From Sphingomonas aquatilis (GTDB lineage: Bacteria > Pseudomonadota > Alphaproteobacteria > Sphingomonadales > Sphingomonadaceae), in NCBI RefSeq assembly GCF_014196115.1, contig NZ_JACIDB010000001.1, positions 992,001 through 1,056,000 on the forward strand: a DNA stretch of 64,000 nucleotides, in the 5' to 3' direction. The notes below the pieces were generated by a model that was not told the DNA's origin, did not search any database, and worked only from the letters and a program-made list of their open reading frames with translations. Both the position numbers and the translations under genes were made by a program. Shown here piece after piece: positions 52,371 through 62,020 of the stretch (position 1 is the first letter of the stretch; the number at the start of each line of letters is the position of its first letter).

Positions 52371-54860
52371 GTGACCATCATCAGCGAACTCCTCGCCGCC
52401 GCCAGCGCCGCAGCGCTTGCTCAGGCTGCTCCGCAAACCGCACCACAGACCGAAGCCGCCCAGTCGGCCCCCGTCGCCGACGCCGCCTCAACGGCTGATG
52501 CCAATAATCCAGATGGGGGCCAGGACATCATCGTCACCGGCACCCGCGCCACCGGCCGCAGCCGCCTCGACAGCGTCGCTCCGGTCGACGTGCTGAGCGG
52601 CGCCAGCCTGCAGCGGCAGGGCACCACCGAACTCGCGACCGCGCTCGCCACCGTCGCCCCGTCGATCAACTTCCCGCGGCCTTCCGCTAACGACGCGACC
52701 GATGCGATCCGCCCAGCGACGCTGCGCGGCCTGTCGCCCGACCAGACGCTGGTGCTCATCAACGGTATCCGCGGCCACACCTCCGCCAACCTCAACACCA
52801 ACGGCACCGTGGGCCGCGGTTCGGCGGCGGTCGACCTCAACACCATCCCGACGGTGGCGCTCGACCGGATCGAGGTGCTGCGCGACGGCGCCTCGGCGCA
52901 GTACGGCTCGGACGCGATTGCCGGCGTCGTCAACCTCCGCCTTCGCGAAGCCCGCTCGGGCGGCGGCGCGCAGGTCAATTACGGCTTCTACGACACGCAG
53001 GTTGATACGGCACGCGGCAGCCGCCACGTCACCGGCGAACACACCGTCACTGCCTCGGCCTGGCAGGGCATCGGCTTCGGCAGCGACGGCTTCGTCACCG
53101 TCTCGGGCGAATATCTGAAGCGCCAGCCGACCAACCGCGCCGACTTCGATCCGCGCGTGACGCCGACCCGCGTCACCGGCCGCTATGGCGACCCGGAGGT
53201 CGAACAGTTCACCGGCTTCGTCAACGCCGGCACCTCGCTGACCGACAACCTGAAGCTGTATGCGTTCGGCGGCTATCAGGACCGCGACACCCGCGGCGCG
53301 GCCTTCCCGCGCGTCCGCGCCGACAATGCCAGCGCTGCGACCATCACCCAGCTGACGCTTGCCGGCTATCCCAACGGCTTCCTGCCGATCATCAATACCA
53401 AGTCGAAGGATATCAATTCGGCGGTCGGCCTGCGCGGCACCGTGTCGGACTTCGACGTCGACCTGTCGCTGAGCTACGGCCGCAACACCGTCGACTTCCG
53501 CACGCTCAATTCGGCAAACTACGCCTATGGGTCGAGCACCCCGCGCAACTTCTACGACGGTGCGGTCGCCTACGACCAGTACGTGGCGGGCCTCGACGTC
53601 ACCCGCAAGTTCGACGTCTTCCAGTCGCTGAACGTCGCCTTCGGCATCGAGGGGCGCCGCGAAGGCTATAAGATCACGCCGGGCGAGCGCGCCTCCTACG
53701 ATTACCCTGCCGGTGCGACCGATGCGGTCGCCGGGTCGGCACCGGGCGCGCAGGGCTTCGGCGGCTTCGCCCCCCGCAACGCCACCAAGCGCAACCGCCG
53801 CAGCGGCAGCGTCTACCTCGACCTCGAAGCGCAGCTGACCGATGCACTGCTGATCGGCCTCGCCGGCCGCGCGGAGGATTATTCGGACTTCGGCAGCACC
53901 GCCAACGGCAAGTTCTCGGCCCGCTACGACGTCGCGCCCTGGTTCGCGCTGCGCGGCACCATCTCCACCGGCTTCCGTGCGCCGTCGCTGCAGCAGCAAT
54001 ATTTCACCCAGGTCGCTTCGGTCGTCACCAACGGCGTGCCGATCCTGACCGGCACCTATCCCTCGGTCAGCCCGGTCGGCACAGCGCTTGGCGGCCTGCC
54101 GCTCGAACCCGAAAAGTCCACCAACATCTCGCTCGGCACCGTCATCCGCGCCGGCGGCTTTGACCTCACCGTCGACGCCTATTCGATCCGCATCCGCAAC
54201 CAGATCGGCCTGTCGGAGAACATTACGCAGAGCGCGTCACAATCGGCCGCGGTCAATGCCGAGATCGCGCGCTTGCTCGCCAGCACCAATACCGGGGCAA
54301 CGGCGGCACGCTTCTTCATCAACGGCCTCGCCTCGACCACGAAGGGCATCGACGCCGTCGCGCACTATCGCTGGCGCACGGAGAGCGCGGGCGCGTTCGA
54401 CTTCACGCTGGCCGGCAATATCAACAAGATCGACGTCACCCGCGTCCCCACCTCGACCGCGACGCTCAACCCGGCGCCGACCTTGTTCGCACGCAGCCGT
54501 ATCCTGACGCTGGAACAGGGCACGCCGGGCGAGAAGATCACCGGCACGATCGACTGGTCGCTCGACAAGCTCGGCGCGCTCGCCCGCGTCACCTATTACG
54601 GCGACGTCAATCAGCCGGGCACGCTGGCGAGCGGCACCGCCGACGTCCACACCGGTCAGCATGCGATCACCGATTTCGAGCTGCGCTATTCGGCCCCCAA
54701 GGGCGCGCAGATCGGCCTCGGCGTCAGCAATTTGTTCGACGTCTATCCCGATCGCCAGATCGCCGCGAACAACTCCACCGGCGTGCTGGGCTTCCCCTAT
54801 TATTCGCCGTTCGGGTTCAACGGCCGCTACCTGTACGCCCGCGTCGGCATCAACTGGTAA
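52371..54860 (+). CDS. TonB-dependent outer-membrane receptor
   Basis: An 829-residue receptor. A plug domain with DIIVTGTRATGRSRLDSVAP and RIEVLRDGASAQYGSDAIAG, then a 22-strand beta-barrel ending ...YLYARVGINW with the terminal aromatic. The N-terminus (MTIISELLAAASAAALAQAA) is short and lacks a positive n-region, so the signal peptide is atypical or the start is wrong. The substrate is unknown; sphingomonads carry many such receptors. The FAD/NAD(P) gene downstream is on the opposite strand. Confidence 0.9.
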   Translation: MTIISELLAAASAAALAQAAPQTAPQTEAAQSAPVADAASTADANNPDGGQDIIVTGTRATGRSRLDSVAPVDVLSGASLQRQGTTELATALATVAPSINFPRPSANDATDAIRPATLRGLSPDQTLVLINGIRGHTSANLNTNGTVGRGSAAVDLNTIPTVALDRIEVLRDGASAQYGSDAIAGVVNLRLREARSGGGAQVNYGFYDTQVDTARGSRHVTGEHTVTASAWQGIGFGSDGFVTVSGEYLKRQPTNRADFDPRVTPTRVTGRYGDPEVEQFTGFVNAGTSLTDNLKLYAFGGYQDRDTRGAAFPRVRADNASAATITQLTLAGYPNGFLPIINTKSKDINSAVGLRGTVSDFDVDLSLSYGRNTVDFRTLNSANYAYGSSTPRNFYDGAVAYDQYVAGLDVTRKFDVFQSLNVAFGIEGRREGYKITPGERASYDYPAGATDAVAGSAPGAQGFGGFAPRNATKRNRRSGSVYLDLEAQLTDALLIGLAGRAEDYSDFGSTANGKFSARYDVAPWFALRGTISTGFRAPSLQQQYFTQVASVVTNGVPILTGTYPSVSPVGTALGGLPLEPEKSTNISLGTVIRAGGFDLTVDAYSIRIRNQIGLSENITQSASQSAAVNAEIARLLASTNTGATAARFFINGLASTTKGIDAVAHYRWRTESAGAFDFTLAGNINKIDVTRVPTSTATLNPAPTLFARSRILTLEQGTPGEKITGTIDWSLDKLGALARVTYYGDVNQPGTLASGTADVHTGQHAITDFELRYSAPKGAQIGLGVSNLFDVYPDRQIAANNSTGVLGFPYYSPFGFNGRYLYARVGINW

Positions 54861-54880
54861 ATCGGGAGCGGCGGGGGACG

Positions 54881-56272
54881 TTACAGTCCCTCGCCACCCA
54901 CCCATTGCGCATGCGCGAACCGCCGCGCGAGCGTCCAGTTCTGCTGTCGGATATCGGGCACCGCCACGACCTCCCACAGGTCGCCACGGGTCATCGGTCC
55001 GATGCAGAACAGCCGGTCGTCGACCGTCCCGTCGGCATGGATCACCTGCGACTGGTGGTCGACGTCCAGCCCGATGCGCAAACTGTCGGGGCGGGCCAAC
55101 CCCGCGGCGATCAGCTGCCGCAGCAGCGGCTCTTCCGACCGCAGCAGATCCCCCTGCGGCCCGGTGCAATTGACGATCCGCCGCGCCGACGTGGTTTCGG
55201 TTCCCTCGCTGCCCCGCGGCCGCCACGTCAGTGACGCGCTATCGCCGTCCGCCTCGGCCCCGACGATCCGCCCCGCCACGAACCGCAGCCGCCCCTCCGC
55301 GACCAGCGCATCGATCTTCGCCGCGATCGAGGGCGCCAGCCGATGCCGATGCACGTCCCAATACGGCCGCACATGCCGCAGGAACCGCGCCCGCGTCGCC
55401 GCATCCGCCGCGCCCCACATCAGCTGCGTGACGGGGCGCAACTCGTCCACCGCGGCGCGCCATCCGATCGCTTCGGCCCGGGTCCGCACATGGCGGACGA
55501 GCGCCGACAGCGTCCCCGCCGGCTTCTCGCGCAGCCCCGGCTGCCCCGGCAGGTCGGCATGCGCCCGCGGCGACAGACCGCGCCGCGACAGCGCGAGGAT
55601 CTTGCCGCGGAACCCCGCCGCCTCCAGCGTCAGCGCCGCATCGATCGCGGTCAGCCCGCTGCCGATCAACACCACGCGATCGGCGTCGGTCAGCTCCGCC
55701 GCAATGTTGCCCGCCCAAGGATCGGACAGATAGCAGCCCGCCGGCAGCGCCGCCGGATCGAGTCCGCCCGGCGTATGCGGCGGCAGGTTGCCCAGCGCCA
55801 GCACTGCCGCATCCGCGGCAATCGCCTCGCCGCTCTGCAGCGACAGCGTCACGCCCGCGCCACTGCGGTCGATCGCACACACCTCGCCCTCGACCAGCGC
55901 GATCCGCCCCGGATGTGCCGCCATCGCCGCGTCGAGCAACCCGCGCAGATAGCGCCCATAGATGCGCCGCGAGACGAAGGTCTTGGCATCGCCCAGTCCC
56001 TCCGCCTCCAACCAGCGCACGAAGTGGCCGGGATCGTCGGGCAACGCGCTCATGTTGCCGGCGCGCACGTTCAGCAGATGCTCGGCATGCGCCGCGCTAT
56101 AGGCGACGCCGCGCGCCATCTGATGGGGGCGCCGCTCGATCAGCGTCGCGCGCGGCCCTTCGTGGCGCAGCAGGTTGATCGCGAACAGCGTCCCCGAAAA
56201 GCCGCCGCCGACGATGACGACGTGCTCGTGGCTCGACGGCGGGGCGGGCGGGCAGTCCGGCAGGCTGGTCAT
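54881..56272 (-). CDS. FAD/NAD(P)-binding protein
   Basis: A 463-residue flavoprotein. N-terminal dinucleotide motif VVIVGGGFSGTLFAINLL, GVAYSAAHAEHLLNVRAGNM (the FAD-loop pattern of the NAD(P)-binding_9 family), a second VVLIGSGLTAIDAAL motif and a C-terminal FCIGPMTRGDLWE segment. Related to hydroxyacylglutathione/lysine-type monooxygenase-like proteins of unknown substrate. 42 bp separate its start from the MscS gene end. Confidence 0.75.
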   Translation of the reverse strand: MTSLPDCPPAPPSSHEHVVIVGGGFSGTLFAINLLRHEGPRATLIERRPHQMARGVAYSAAHAEHLLNVRAGNMSALPDDPGHFVRWLEAEGLGDAKTFVSRRIYGRYLRGLLDAAMAAHPGRIALVEGEVCAIDRSGAGVTLSLQSGEAIAADAAVLALGNLPPHTPGGLDPAALPAGCYLSDPWAGNIAAELTDADRVVLIGSGLTAIDAALTLEAAGFRGKILALSRRGLSPRAHADLPGQPGLREKPAGTLSALVRHVRTRAEAIGWRAAVDELRPVTQLMWGAADAATRARFLRHVRPYWDVHRHRLAPSIAAKIDALVAEGRLRFVAGRIVGAEADGDSASLTWRPRGSEGTETTSARRIVNCTGPQGDLLRSEEPLLRQLIAAGLARPDSLRIGLDVDHQSQVIHADGTVDDRLFCIGPMTRGDLWEVVAVPDIRQQNWTLARRFAHAQWVGGEGL

Positions 56273-56314
56273 GGGGCGGAGCGCTATCCCCTTCGCCGGT
56301 GCCGGGCAAGCCGG

Positions 56315-58708
56315 TCAGGGCGCGCTGGGCTCGGCCGCGGCCGGTTCGGGGGCGGGGAGTGCGGACACCAGCTCCAGCTTCTGCGGCACGGTGCCGAGCT
56401 CGATCCCCGCCTCGCGCATCCGCCGCAGTAGGACGATCAGCACGTTGCTGCGGGCGCTATATGCCGCGCGCGGGCTTTCGACATGCGCGAAGCAATTGAA
56501 GCGCACGCGCCCGTCGGCGATCCCGTCGATGAACGCCTTGGCCTCGGGCGTATCCAGGATCGCCGGTTCCGCCGCGAACGTCTCCAGCACCAGTTCGCGC
56601 ACGCGATCGGCATCCGCCTCGATCGGCACGGTGAATTGCACCTGGATCCGCCCCAGCGGCGCGCCCAGCGTCTTGTTGAGCACCGATTTCGTGATCAGCT
56701 CCGAATTGGGGACGATCAGCGTCGAATGGTCGGCAAGCTCGATCTCGGTCGAGCGGACGTTGATCCGCTTCACGTCGCCCTCGTCGGTGCCGACGCGGAT
56801 CAGGTCGCCGATCTTGATCGGCCGCTCGGCGAGCAGGATCAGGCCGGATACGAAGTTGGACGTGATCGCCTGCAACCCGAAACCGATACCGACCGACAGC
56901 GCCGACAGCAGCAGCGCGATCCGCTCCATCCCGATGCCGAGCGAGGCGAGCGACCAAATGACCGCCAGCGCGATGCCCACGTAACGCGCGACCAGCCGGA
57001 TCGAATTGCGCACGCTGCCGTCGAGGTCGGTGGTCGGCAGATAGCGCTGGTCGAGCCAGCCCATGAACTGCCGCACCAGGAACAGACCAATCGCCAGCAC
57101 GGCGATGAAGCGCAGGATGCTGCCCGGCGAAATCGCGATGCCGCCGATCTGCACGCCGCGCGCAAGCCCGCTCAGCCGGTCGAGTACCGATCCGAAGCCC
57201 GCCCCGAACGGATACAGCACCAGCCCCAGCGCGATGGCGAGGATCGCCAGCCGCAATGCGGCGGACAGCAGCACGCCGAACTGGTCCACCGCGCTGCCGC
57301 CCACGCCAACACCGTGGCGCAATGTCGTGCCGACGCGGCTGTCGCGCTGGAACAGGCTGGTCGCGACATCGTCGATGACGATCATCAGCAGATAGGTGCA
57401 GATGCCGAGCAGCGTCGCCCACAGCACGAACTGCAACACCGTCGCCGCCAGCCCGATATAGCCCGCCAGCAGCGCCAGCCCCGCGCCCGTGACGACCAGC
57501 CACAGCGCCACCGTCGCCGCGCCCACGCCGACGCTGGTCGCCGCCTCCTGCGCATCCGCGCCATTCGCCGCAGCGCGCGCACGCAGCCGCCCGATCACCA
57601 GCAGCGTGCCGCCGATCAGCAGCAGATTGGCGATCGCCTCCGCCACCTGCGACGCCAGCAGTACGGGCGGGCTGGCGCCGATCGCGGTGTTGAACGCATC
57701 CAGCAGGATGACGACGAAGGTCAGCGCGGCAAACACCCACACCGTCGGACGCAGCGCGGTCGCGACCGCATCGGTCAGCGGCACCACCCGCCACGACGGC
57801 TGACGCGCCATCAGGAAGGCAGCGCCCGCCGCGGCGGTGAAGCCTGAAAAGCCCGCAGCGCCGATCAGCGCGTCGGCCAGCTGGCTCCAGGCGGGGGCGA
57901 TTAGCGCCGCCCAGCGCAACCCCTGTATGAGCACGAATGCGGCGGCGGTCGGCATGGCCGTGCCGATCAGCACCCGCCACATCGCATTGGCCGATCGGCG
58001 CACGCGGTGGCCCGGCGCGTCGCTGACCAGATAGCGCTGGCCGATCCCGCGCAGCCGCTGCCGCACGGGGAACAGCAGCAGCAGCGCCAGCATCGCGCCG
58101 AGCAGCGCGGTCCACGGCTTGCCCGCGCGCAGCGCGACATCGCCCTGCGACCATTCGCGCCGCATCAGCGTCGCGACCCGGCGCGCATCGCGCGGCATCG
58201 CGGAGAGCAGCTCCTCCCAGAATGCGGGTGAGACGGGGGAGGGCGACCGGACCGAGATACGCTGCCCGATCTCCGCCGCCTGCGCCTCGTCGATCTCGGC
58301 GACCAGCTGCCCCGCCTCCACCGCGATCAGCTGCCCGCGCTTCACCTTCGAATCGAGCGCATCGCGCGCCTGCGCCAGCGCCTTGCGTTCGGCGCGGATG
58401 TCGGGCGCCTCGATGACGCCAGCGGCGGGCGGCCCCAGCCCGGCGATCCGGGCATCGACCAGCGCGAGCTGCCCGCGCAGCTGATCCGCCGCATCGCGCG
58501 CATCGCTCTGCGCAGCGAGCGCCCGCGTGCGCAGGTCGGCACGGCCGGCCCGATCGACCTTGCCATCAAGCGCCGAATCGACCGCGGCAAGGTCAGTCTC
58601 CGCCCCGGCGAGTTCGCGGCTCGCGGTGTCGATGGGCGAGGGTTGCGCCAGCGCCGGCATCGCTAGGGCAAGCAGCAGCATCGCCCATGTCTGCGCCACC
58701 GCCCTCAT
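56315..58708 (-). CDS. DUF3772/MscS-family mechanosensitive channel
   Basis: A 797-residue protein. N-terminal signal-like segment (AVAQTWAMLLLALAMPALAQ), a periplasmic coiled region (residues ~30-150), about ten membrane helices, then an MscS core with IGFGLQAITSNFVSGLILLA and IKIGDLIRVGTDEGDVKRIN. Large MscS proteins (YjeP/MscM-like) protect against hypo-osmotic shock. An earlier start at 58735 adds nine residues. Confidence 0.9.
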   Translation of the reverse strand: MRAVAQTWAMLLLALAMPALAQPSPIDTASRELAGAETDLAAVDSALDGKVDRAGRADLRTRALAAQSDARDAADQLRGQLALVDARIAGLGPPAAGVIEAPDIRAERKALAQARDALDSKVKRGQLIAVEAGQLVAEIDEAQAAEIGQRISVRSPSPVSPAFWEELLSAMPRDARRVATLMRREWSQGDVALRAGKPWTALLGAMLALLLLFPVRQRLRGIGQRYLVSDAPGHRVRRSANAMWRVLIGTAMPTAAAFVLIQGLRWAALIAPAWSQLADALIGAAGFSGFTAAAGAAFLMARQPSWRVVPLTDAVATALRPTVWVFAALTFVVILLDAFNTAIGASPPVLLASQVAEAIANLLLIGGTLLVIGRLRARAAANGADAQEAATSVGVGAATVALWLVVTGAGLALLAGYIGLAATVLQFVLWATLLGICTYLLMIVIDDVATSLFQRDSRVGTTLRHGVGVGGSAVDQFGVLLSAALRLAILAIALGLVLYPFGAGFGSVLDRLSGLARGVQIGGIAISPGSILRFIAVLAIGLFLVRQFMGWLDQRYLPTTDLDGSVRNSIRLVARYVGIALAVIWSLASLGIGMERIALLLSALSVGIGFGLQAITSNFVSGLILLAERPIKIGDLIRVGTDEGDVKRINVRSTEIELADHSTLIVPNSELITKSVLNKTLGAPLGRIQVQFTVPIEADADRVRELVLETFAAEPAILDTPEAKAFIDGIADGRVRFNCFAHVESPRAAYSARSNVLIVLLRRMREAGIELGTVPQKLELVSALPAPEPAAAEPSAP

Positions 58709-58813
58709 CACCCTGCCCAAGCCGCCAGCTCCCATGCGTTGCGAAGCCCGCTGCCTAGTCGAAGAGGGGGCGGAAAGTCACGCGGGGAGGGGCAATGGCA
58801 GCCCCACCCACAC

Positions 58814-58920
58814 CGTCACCCCGGACTTGTTCCGGGGTCCACCGGGCCGCAGGGGGGCGGCTGGCCTCTTGCCGCCCCCCTAGCCGCGGAGTGGACTCCG
58901 GACCAAGTCCGGGGTGACGA
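58814..58920. repeat. Family A palindromic repeat (tandem unit with xylB copy 1)
   Basis: A 107-bp copy. With the following truncated xylB end it forms the first ~301-bp tandem unit. Confidence 0.9.
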
Positions 58921-58952
58921 AGGCAAACGAACAGACCGTCACCCCAAACCCC

Positions 58953-59083
58953 TCACCGCCAGCCGGCATCCACCCAACAATTACGCCCCGTACACATCTT
59001 CGCATCATCCGATGCCAGAAACAGCACCAGCGCCGCCACGTCCTCAGGGAGAATGCGCCCGTCCAGGCACTGGCCCGCACCGA
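58953..59083 (-). pseudogene. Truncated 3' end of xylB, copy 1
   Basis: Reading the minus strand, the frame encodes GQCLDGRILPEDVAALVLFL, ASDDAKMCTGRNCWVDAGWR and then TGA, very close to the end of the real XylB at 59556. It has no start or upstream domain. Two substitutions from the real end (R and C in place of H and Y) show it is drifting. Confidence 0.85.
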
Positions 59084-59115
59084 TCGGGGTAAGAGGACGG
59101 CCACGCCACCCATAC

Positions 59116-59220
59116 CGTCACCCCGGACTTGGTCCGGGGTCCACCGGGCTGCAGGGGGTCGGCTGGCCTCTTGCCGTCCCCTAGCCGCGGCGTGGAGCAC
59201 GGACCAAGTCCGGGGTGACG
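59116..59220. repeat. Family A palindromic repeat (tandem unit)
   Basis: A 105-bp copy between truncated xylB copies 1 and 2. Together with 59417 it shows the ~301-bp unit repeated. Confidence 0.9.
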
Positions 59221-59253
59221 AACGGAAACGAACAGGCCGTCACCCCAACCCCC

Positions 59254-59384
59254 TCACCGCCAGCCGGCATCCACCCAGTAATTATGTCCCGTACACATCT
59301 TCGCATCATCCGACGCCAGGAACAGCACCAGCGCCGCGACGTCCTCGGGCAGGATGCGCTCGTCCAGGCACTGGCCCGCACCGA
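59254..59384 (-). pseudogene. Truncated 3' end of xylB, copy 2
   Basis: Encodes GQCLDERILPEDVAALVLFL, ASDDAKMCTGHNYWVDAGWR and TGA. It matches the C-terminus of the real XylB better than copy 1. It starts 301 bp from copy 1 and 302 bp from the real gene end. Confidence 0.85.
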
Positions 59385-59416
59385 TCGGGGTAAGAGGACG
59401 GCAGCCCCACCCACAC

Positions 59417-59522
59417 CGTCACCCCGGACTTGTTCCGGGGTCCACCGGGCCGCAGGGGGTCGGCTGGCCTCTTGCCGTCCCCCTAGCCGCGGCGTGGAAC
59501 ACGGACCAAGTCCGGGGTGACG
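59417..59522. repeat. Family A palindromic repeat (tandem unit)
   Basis: A 106-bp copy between truncated copy 2 and the real xylB 3' end. Confidence 0.9.
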
Positions 59523-59555
59523 AACGGAACCGAACAGGTCGTAACCCCAAACCCG

Positions 59556-60338
59556 TCACCGCCAGCCGGCATCCACCCAGTAATTATGCCCCGTGCACAT
59601 CTTCGCATCGTCGGAGCTGAGGAACAGCACCAGCGCCGCCACGTCCTCGGGCAGGATGCGCCCGTCCAGGCACTGGCCTGCGACGATCTCCGCCTCGCCC
59701 TCCGGCGTGTACCATTTCTCCTGCCGCGGCGTCTTCACATTGCCCGGCACCACCGCGTTCACGCGAATGTTGCTGCGGCCCAGATCGCGCGCCAGGCTGC
59801 GCGTCAGGCCCTCAATCGCGGCCTTGGCGGTCTGGTAGACGATCAGGTCTTCGAGGCCCAAGTGCCAGCTGATCGATCCGAAGTTGACGATCACGCCGCC
59901 GCCCGCCGCCTGCATCGCCGGCACCACCGCCTTGGCGGCGAAGAACTGATGGCGCAGATTGACGTTCATCCGCTCGTCCCAATAAGCGGGCGTGACGTCG
60001 GCGACCGTGTGGCGATCGTCGTTGCCGGCGTTGTTGACCAGCACGTCGACCCCGCCCAGCGCCTCCTGCATGTCGGCGAACACCCGCGCGACCGCGTCGA
60101 GGTCGGTCAGGTCCAGCCGCCGGAACAGCGGCACATGCGCTGCACCTGCGCTCAACCGCTCGACCAGCACCTGCGATTCGGCCTCGGCAACGTCGACGAA
60201 GGCGACCTTCGCACCCTGCCGCACGAACGCCTCGACCAGTCCCGCGCCGATCCCCGATCCGCCGCCGGTCACGATCACGCGCCGATCGCGCAGCGAGGGG
60301 TAGATCGCCCGGGTGTCGGTCATCGTCGTGTCGGTCAT
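59556..60338 (-). CDS. xylB: D-xylose 1-dehydrogenase (Weimberg pathway SDR)
   Basis: A 260-residue SDR. Rossmann motif VTGGGSGIGAGLVEAFVRQG, VNNAGNDDRHT, the catalytic Ser in GSISWHLGLEDLIVYQTAK with the YxxxK pair, then VPGNVKTPRQEKWYTPEGEA and the terminal TGHNYWVDAGWR. The match to Caulobacter XylB is close across the length. It oxidises D-xylose to D-xylonolactone with NAD+. Overlaps the xylX stop by 4 bp. Start MTDTTMTDT chosen; an ATG five codons later is possible. Confidence 0.9.
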   Translation of the reverse strand: MTDTTMTDTRAIYPSLRDRRVIVTGGGSGIGAGLVEAFVRQGAKVAFVDVAEAESQVLVERLSAGAAHVPLFRRLDLTDLDAVARVFADMQEALGGVDVLVNNAGNDDRHTVADVTPAYWDERMNVNLRHQFFAAKAVVPAMQAAGGGVIVNFGSISWHLGLEDLIVYQTAKAAIEGLTRSLARDLGRSNIRVNAVVPGNVKTPRQEKWYTPEGEAEIVAGQCLDGRILPEDVAALVLFLSSDDAKMCTGHNYWVDAGWR

Positions 60339-61477
60339 TGCAACAGCCCCCGTGCCGCCAGATTGCGGATCAGCGCACCGATCCCGAACTCCCATGCCGG
60401 CGCATCCTTCGAATGGACGACGCGATTGACCAGCCGCCCCAGCCGCGGCGTCGCGATCTCGACCGTATCGCCGACCTTGTGGGTGAAGCCCTGACCCGCG
60501 ACGTCGCGATCCTGCGTCGGCGCGAACAAGGTGCCAAGGAACAGCACGAAGCCGTCGGGATAGTGATGCTCGCTCAGCGCCTGCCGCTTCAGCTCTTCGG
60601 GGTCGCGGCTGATCTGGCTCATCGCGCTGCTGCCATCCAGCGTATAGCCGTCCGCGCCCTCGATCCGTAGCGTGATCTCGGCATTGCGGACGTCGTCCAT
60701 CGTGAATTGGTCGTCGAACAATCGCACGAACGCGCCCAGCGAGCAGGACGCGTTATTGTCCTTCGCCTTGCCCAGCAGCAGCGCGGATCGCCCTTCGAAA
60801 TCGCGCAGGTTGACGTCGTTGCCCAACGTGGCGCCCACCGCCTTGCCCTGGGCATCGACCAGCAGCACGACCTCCGGCTCCGGGTTGTTCCACGTCGAAT
60901 CGGATCGCACGCCGACATCCGCGCCCCAGCCCACCGTCGACAGCACGGGCGATTTGGTGAAGATTTCCGCATCGGGGCCGATCGCGACCTCCAGATATTG
61001 CGACCACAGGCCCTCGTCGATCAGCGCCTGCTTCAGCGCCGCGGCTTCGGGTGATCCCGGCACCACCGCGCGCATGCTGCCGCCGATCCGCCCCTCGAGT
61101 CGGCCGCGCACCTCGGCCGCTGCGCTCGAATCGCCTCGGGCGCGCTCTTCGATCACGCGCTCCATCGCCGATACGGCGAAGGTCACGCCCGCCGCCTTCA
61201 CGCATTGCAGATCGATGGGGGAGAGCAGGCGGACCGGGCCATCGACAGACAGGCCGATCGCATCCAGCGCACCGATCACCTCGCCCGCCGCCGGATCGAA
61301 GGCGGCGGCGGAGACCAGATCGGCGACTGTCGGCGCGACGCGGCTCATGTCATGGACGATGCCGTCCACCACCAGCACGGGGCAGGGGCCTTCGCCGCGA
61401 TCGATGCGGCCGATCCAGCGGCCTTCGCGCCATTCCGCGCCCAGCGCGTCGGCAGGGTCGAACACACAGGCAGTCAT
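60335..61477 (-). CDS. xylX: 2-keto-3-deoxy-D-xylonate dehydratase (FAH family)
   Basis: A 380-residue fumarylacetoacetate-hydrolase-fold protein. Conserved segments include NPEPEVVLLVDAQGKAVGAT, GNDVNLRDFEGRSALLLGKA and TPRLGRLVNRVVHSK. Length and sequence match Caulobacter XylX, which makes 2-oxoglutarate semialdehyde. The ATG is preceded by an upstream AGGAGA and an operator-like site. No xylA, xylC or xylD gene is in the window. Confidence 0.88.
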   Translation of the reverse strand: MTACVFDPADALGAEWREGRWIGRIDRGEGPCPVLVVDGIVHDMSRVAPTVADLVSAAAFDPAAGEVIGALDAIGLSVDGPVRLLSPIDLQCVKAAGVTFAVSAMERVIEERARGDSSAAAEVRGRLEGRIGGSMRAVVPGSPEAAALKQALIDEGLWSQYLEVAIGPDAEIFTKSPVLSTVGWGADVGVRSDSTWNNPEPEVVLLVDAQGKAVGATLGNDVNLRDFEGRSALLLGKAKDNNASCSLGAFVRLFDDQFTMDDVRNAEITLRIEGADGYTLDGSSAMSQISRDPEELKRQALSEHHYPDGFVLFLGTLFAPTQDRDVAGQGFTHKVGDTVEIATPRLGRLVNRVVHSKDAPAWEFGIGALIRNLAARGLLQ

Positions 61478-61515
61478 GGACCGGCACTCTCCTGTTATTT
61501 GTCTGTCAATTTAGC

Positions 61516-61529
61516 GGTTAGCGTTACCA
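61516..61529 (-). promoter_or_regulatory. Candidate LacI-family (XylR) operator upstream of xylX
   Basis: GGTTAGCGTTACCA on the plus strand (minus strand TGGTAACGCTAACC) is a near-palindrome resembling LacI-family operators with TTAGCG cores. Located about 40 bp upstream of the xylX start. Confidence 0.5.
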
Positions 61530-61704
61530 CTCGTTGTTCTCAGCCAGCCTGTCAACGCTTGCCGCCATGCCGGCCGCGGCGGATCGGGCATCGCGTGCCG
61601 TCACGGGTTGCCAATGGGGCATGTCGCTGCTAGGGGCACCGTTCGCACGGCGCGGACCCCTTGTCTGCGGCCGCATTAGCTATTGACCGGAGTGATTGGG
61701 TTTT

Positions 61705-61911
61705 ATGCAGATCGTCGTCCGCGACAACAATGTCGACCAGGCTCTTCGCGCGCTCAAGAAGAAGCTGCAGCGTGAGGGTGTGTATCGCGAGATGAAGCTG
61801 CGCCGTCACTACGAGAAGCCGTCGGAAAAGCGTGCGCGCGAGCGTGCCGCTGCGGTCCGTCGCGCCCGCAAGCTCGAGCGCAAGCGCGCTGAGCGCGACG
61901 GCGCACGGTAA
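61705..61911 (+). CDS. rpsU: 30S ribosomal protein S21
   Basis: A 68-residue basic protein. [20 protein letters not shown] at the start and the Arg-rich tail are characteristic. The ATG follows a GGAGTGATTGGG-like site; an ATG three codons earlier is less family-like. Confidence 0.96.
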   Translation: MQIVVRDNNVDQALRALKKKLQREGVYREMKLRRHYEKPSEKRARERAAAVRRARKLERKRAERDGAR

Positions 61912-62020
61912 GTCATTGTAAAATCACCGGCGTGCGTGTGCGAAACACGCGCGTCGGCGTGACTTTTGCGACTTTTGAACCGGTGACGGCCGGCCCGGCA
62001 CCACAGCTCCAGGTGCTCTG

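Noticed and set aside
58736..59555. Additional genes between the MscS channel and xylB
   Set aside because: The frames here are shadows of repeated xylB ends and palindromes, and none has a start with a ribosome-binding site.
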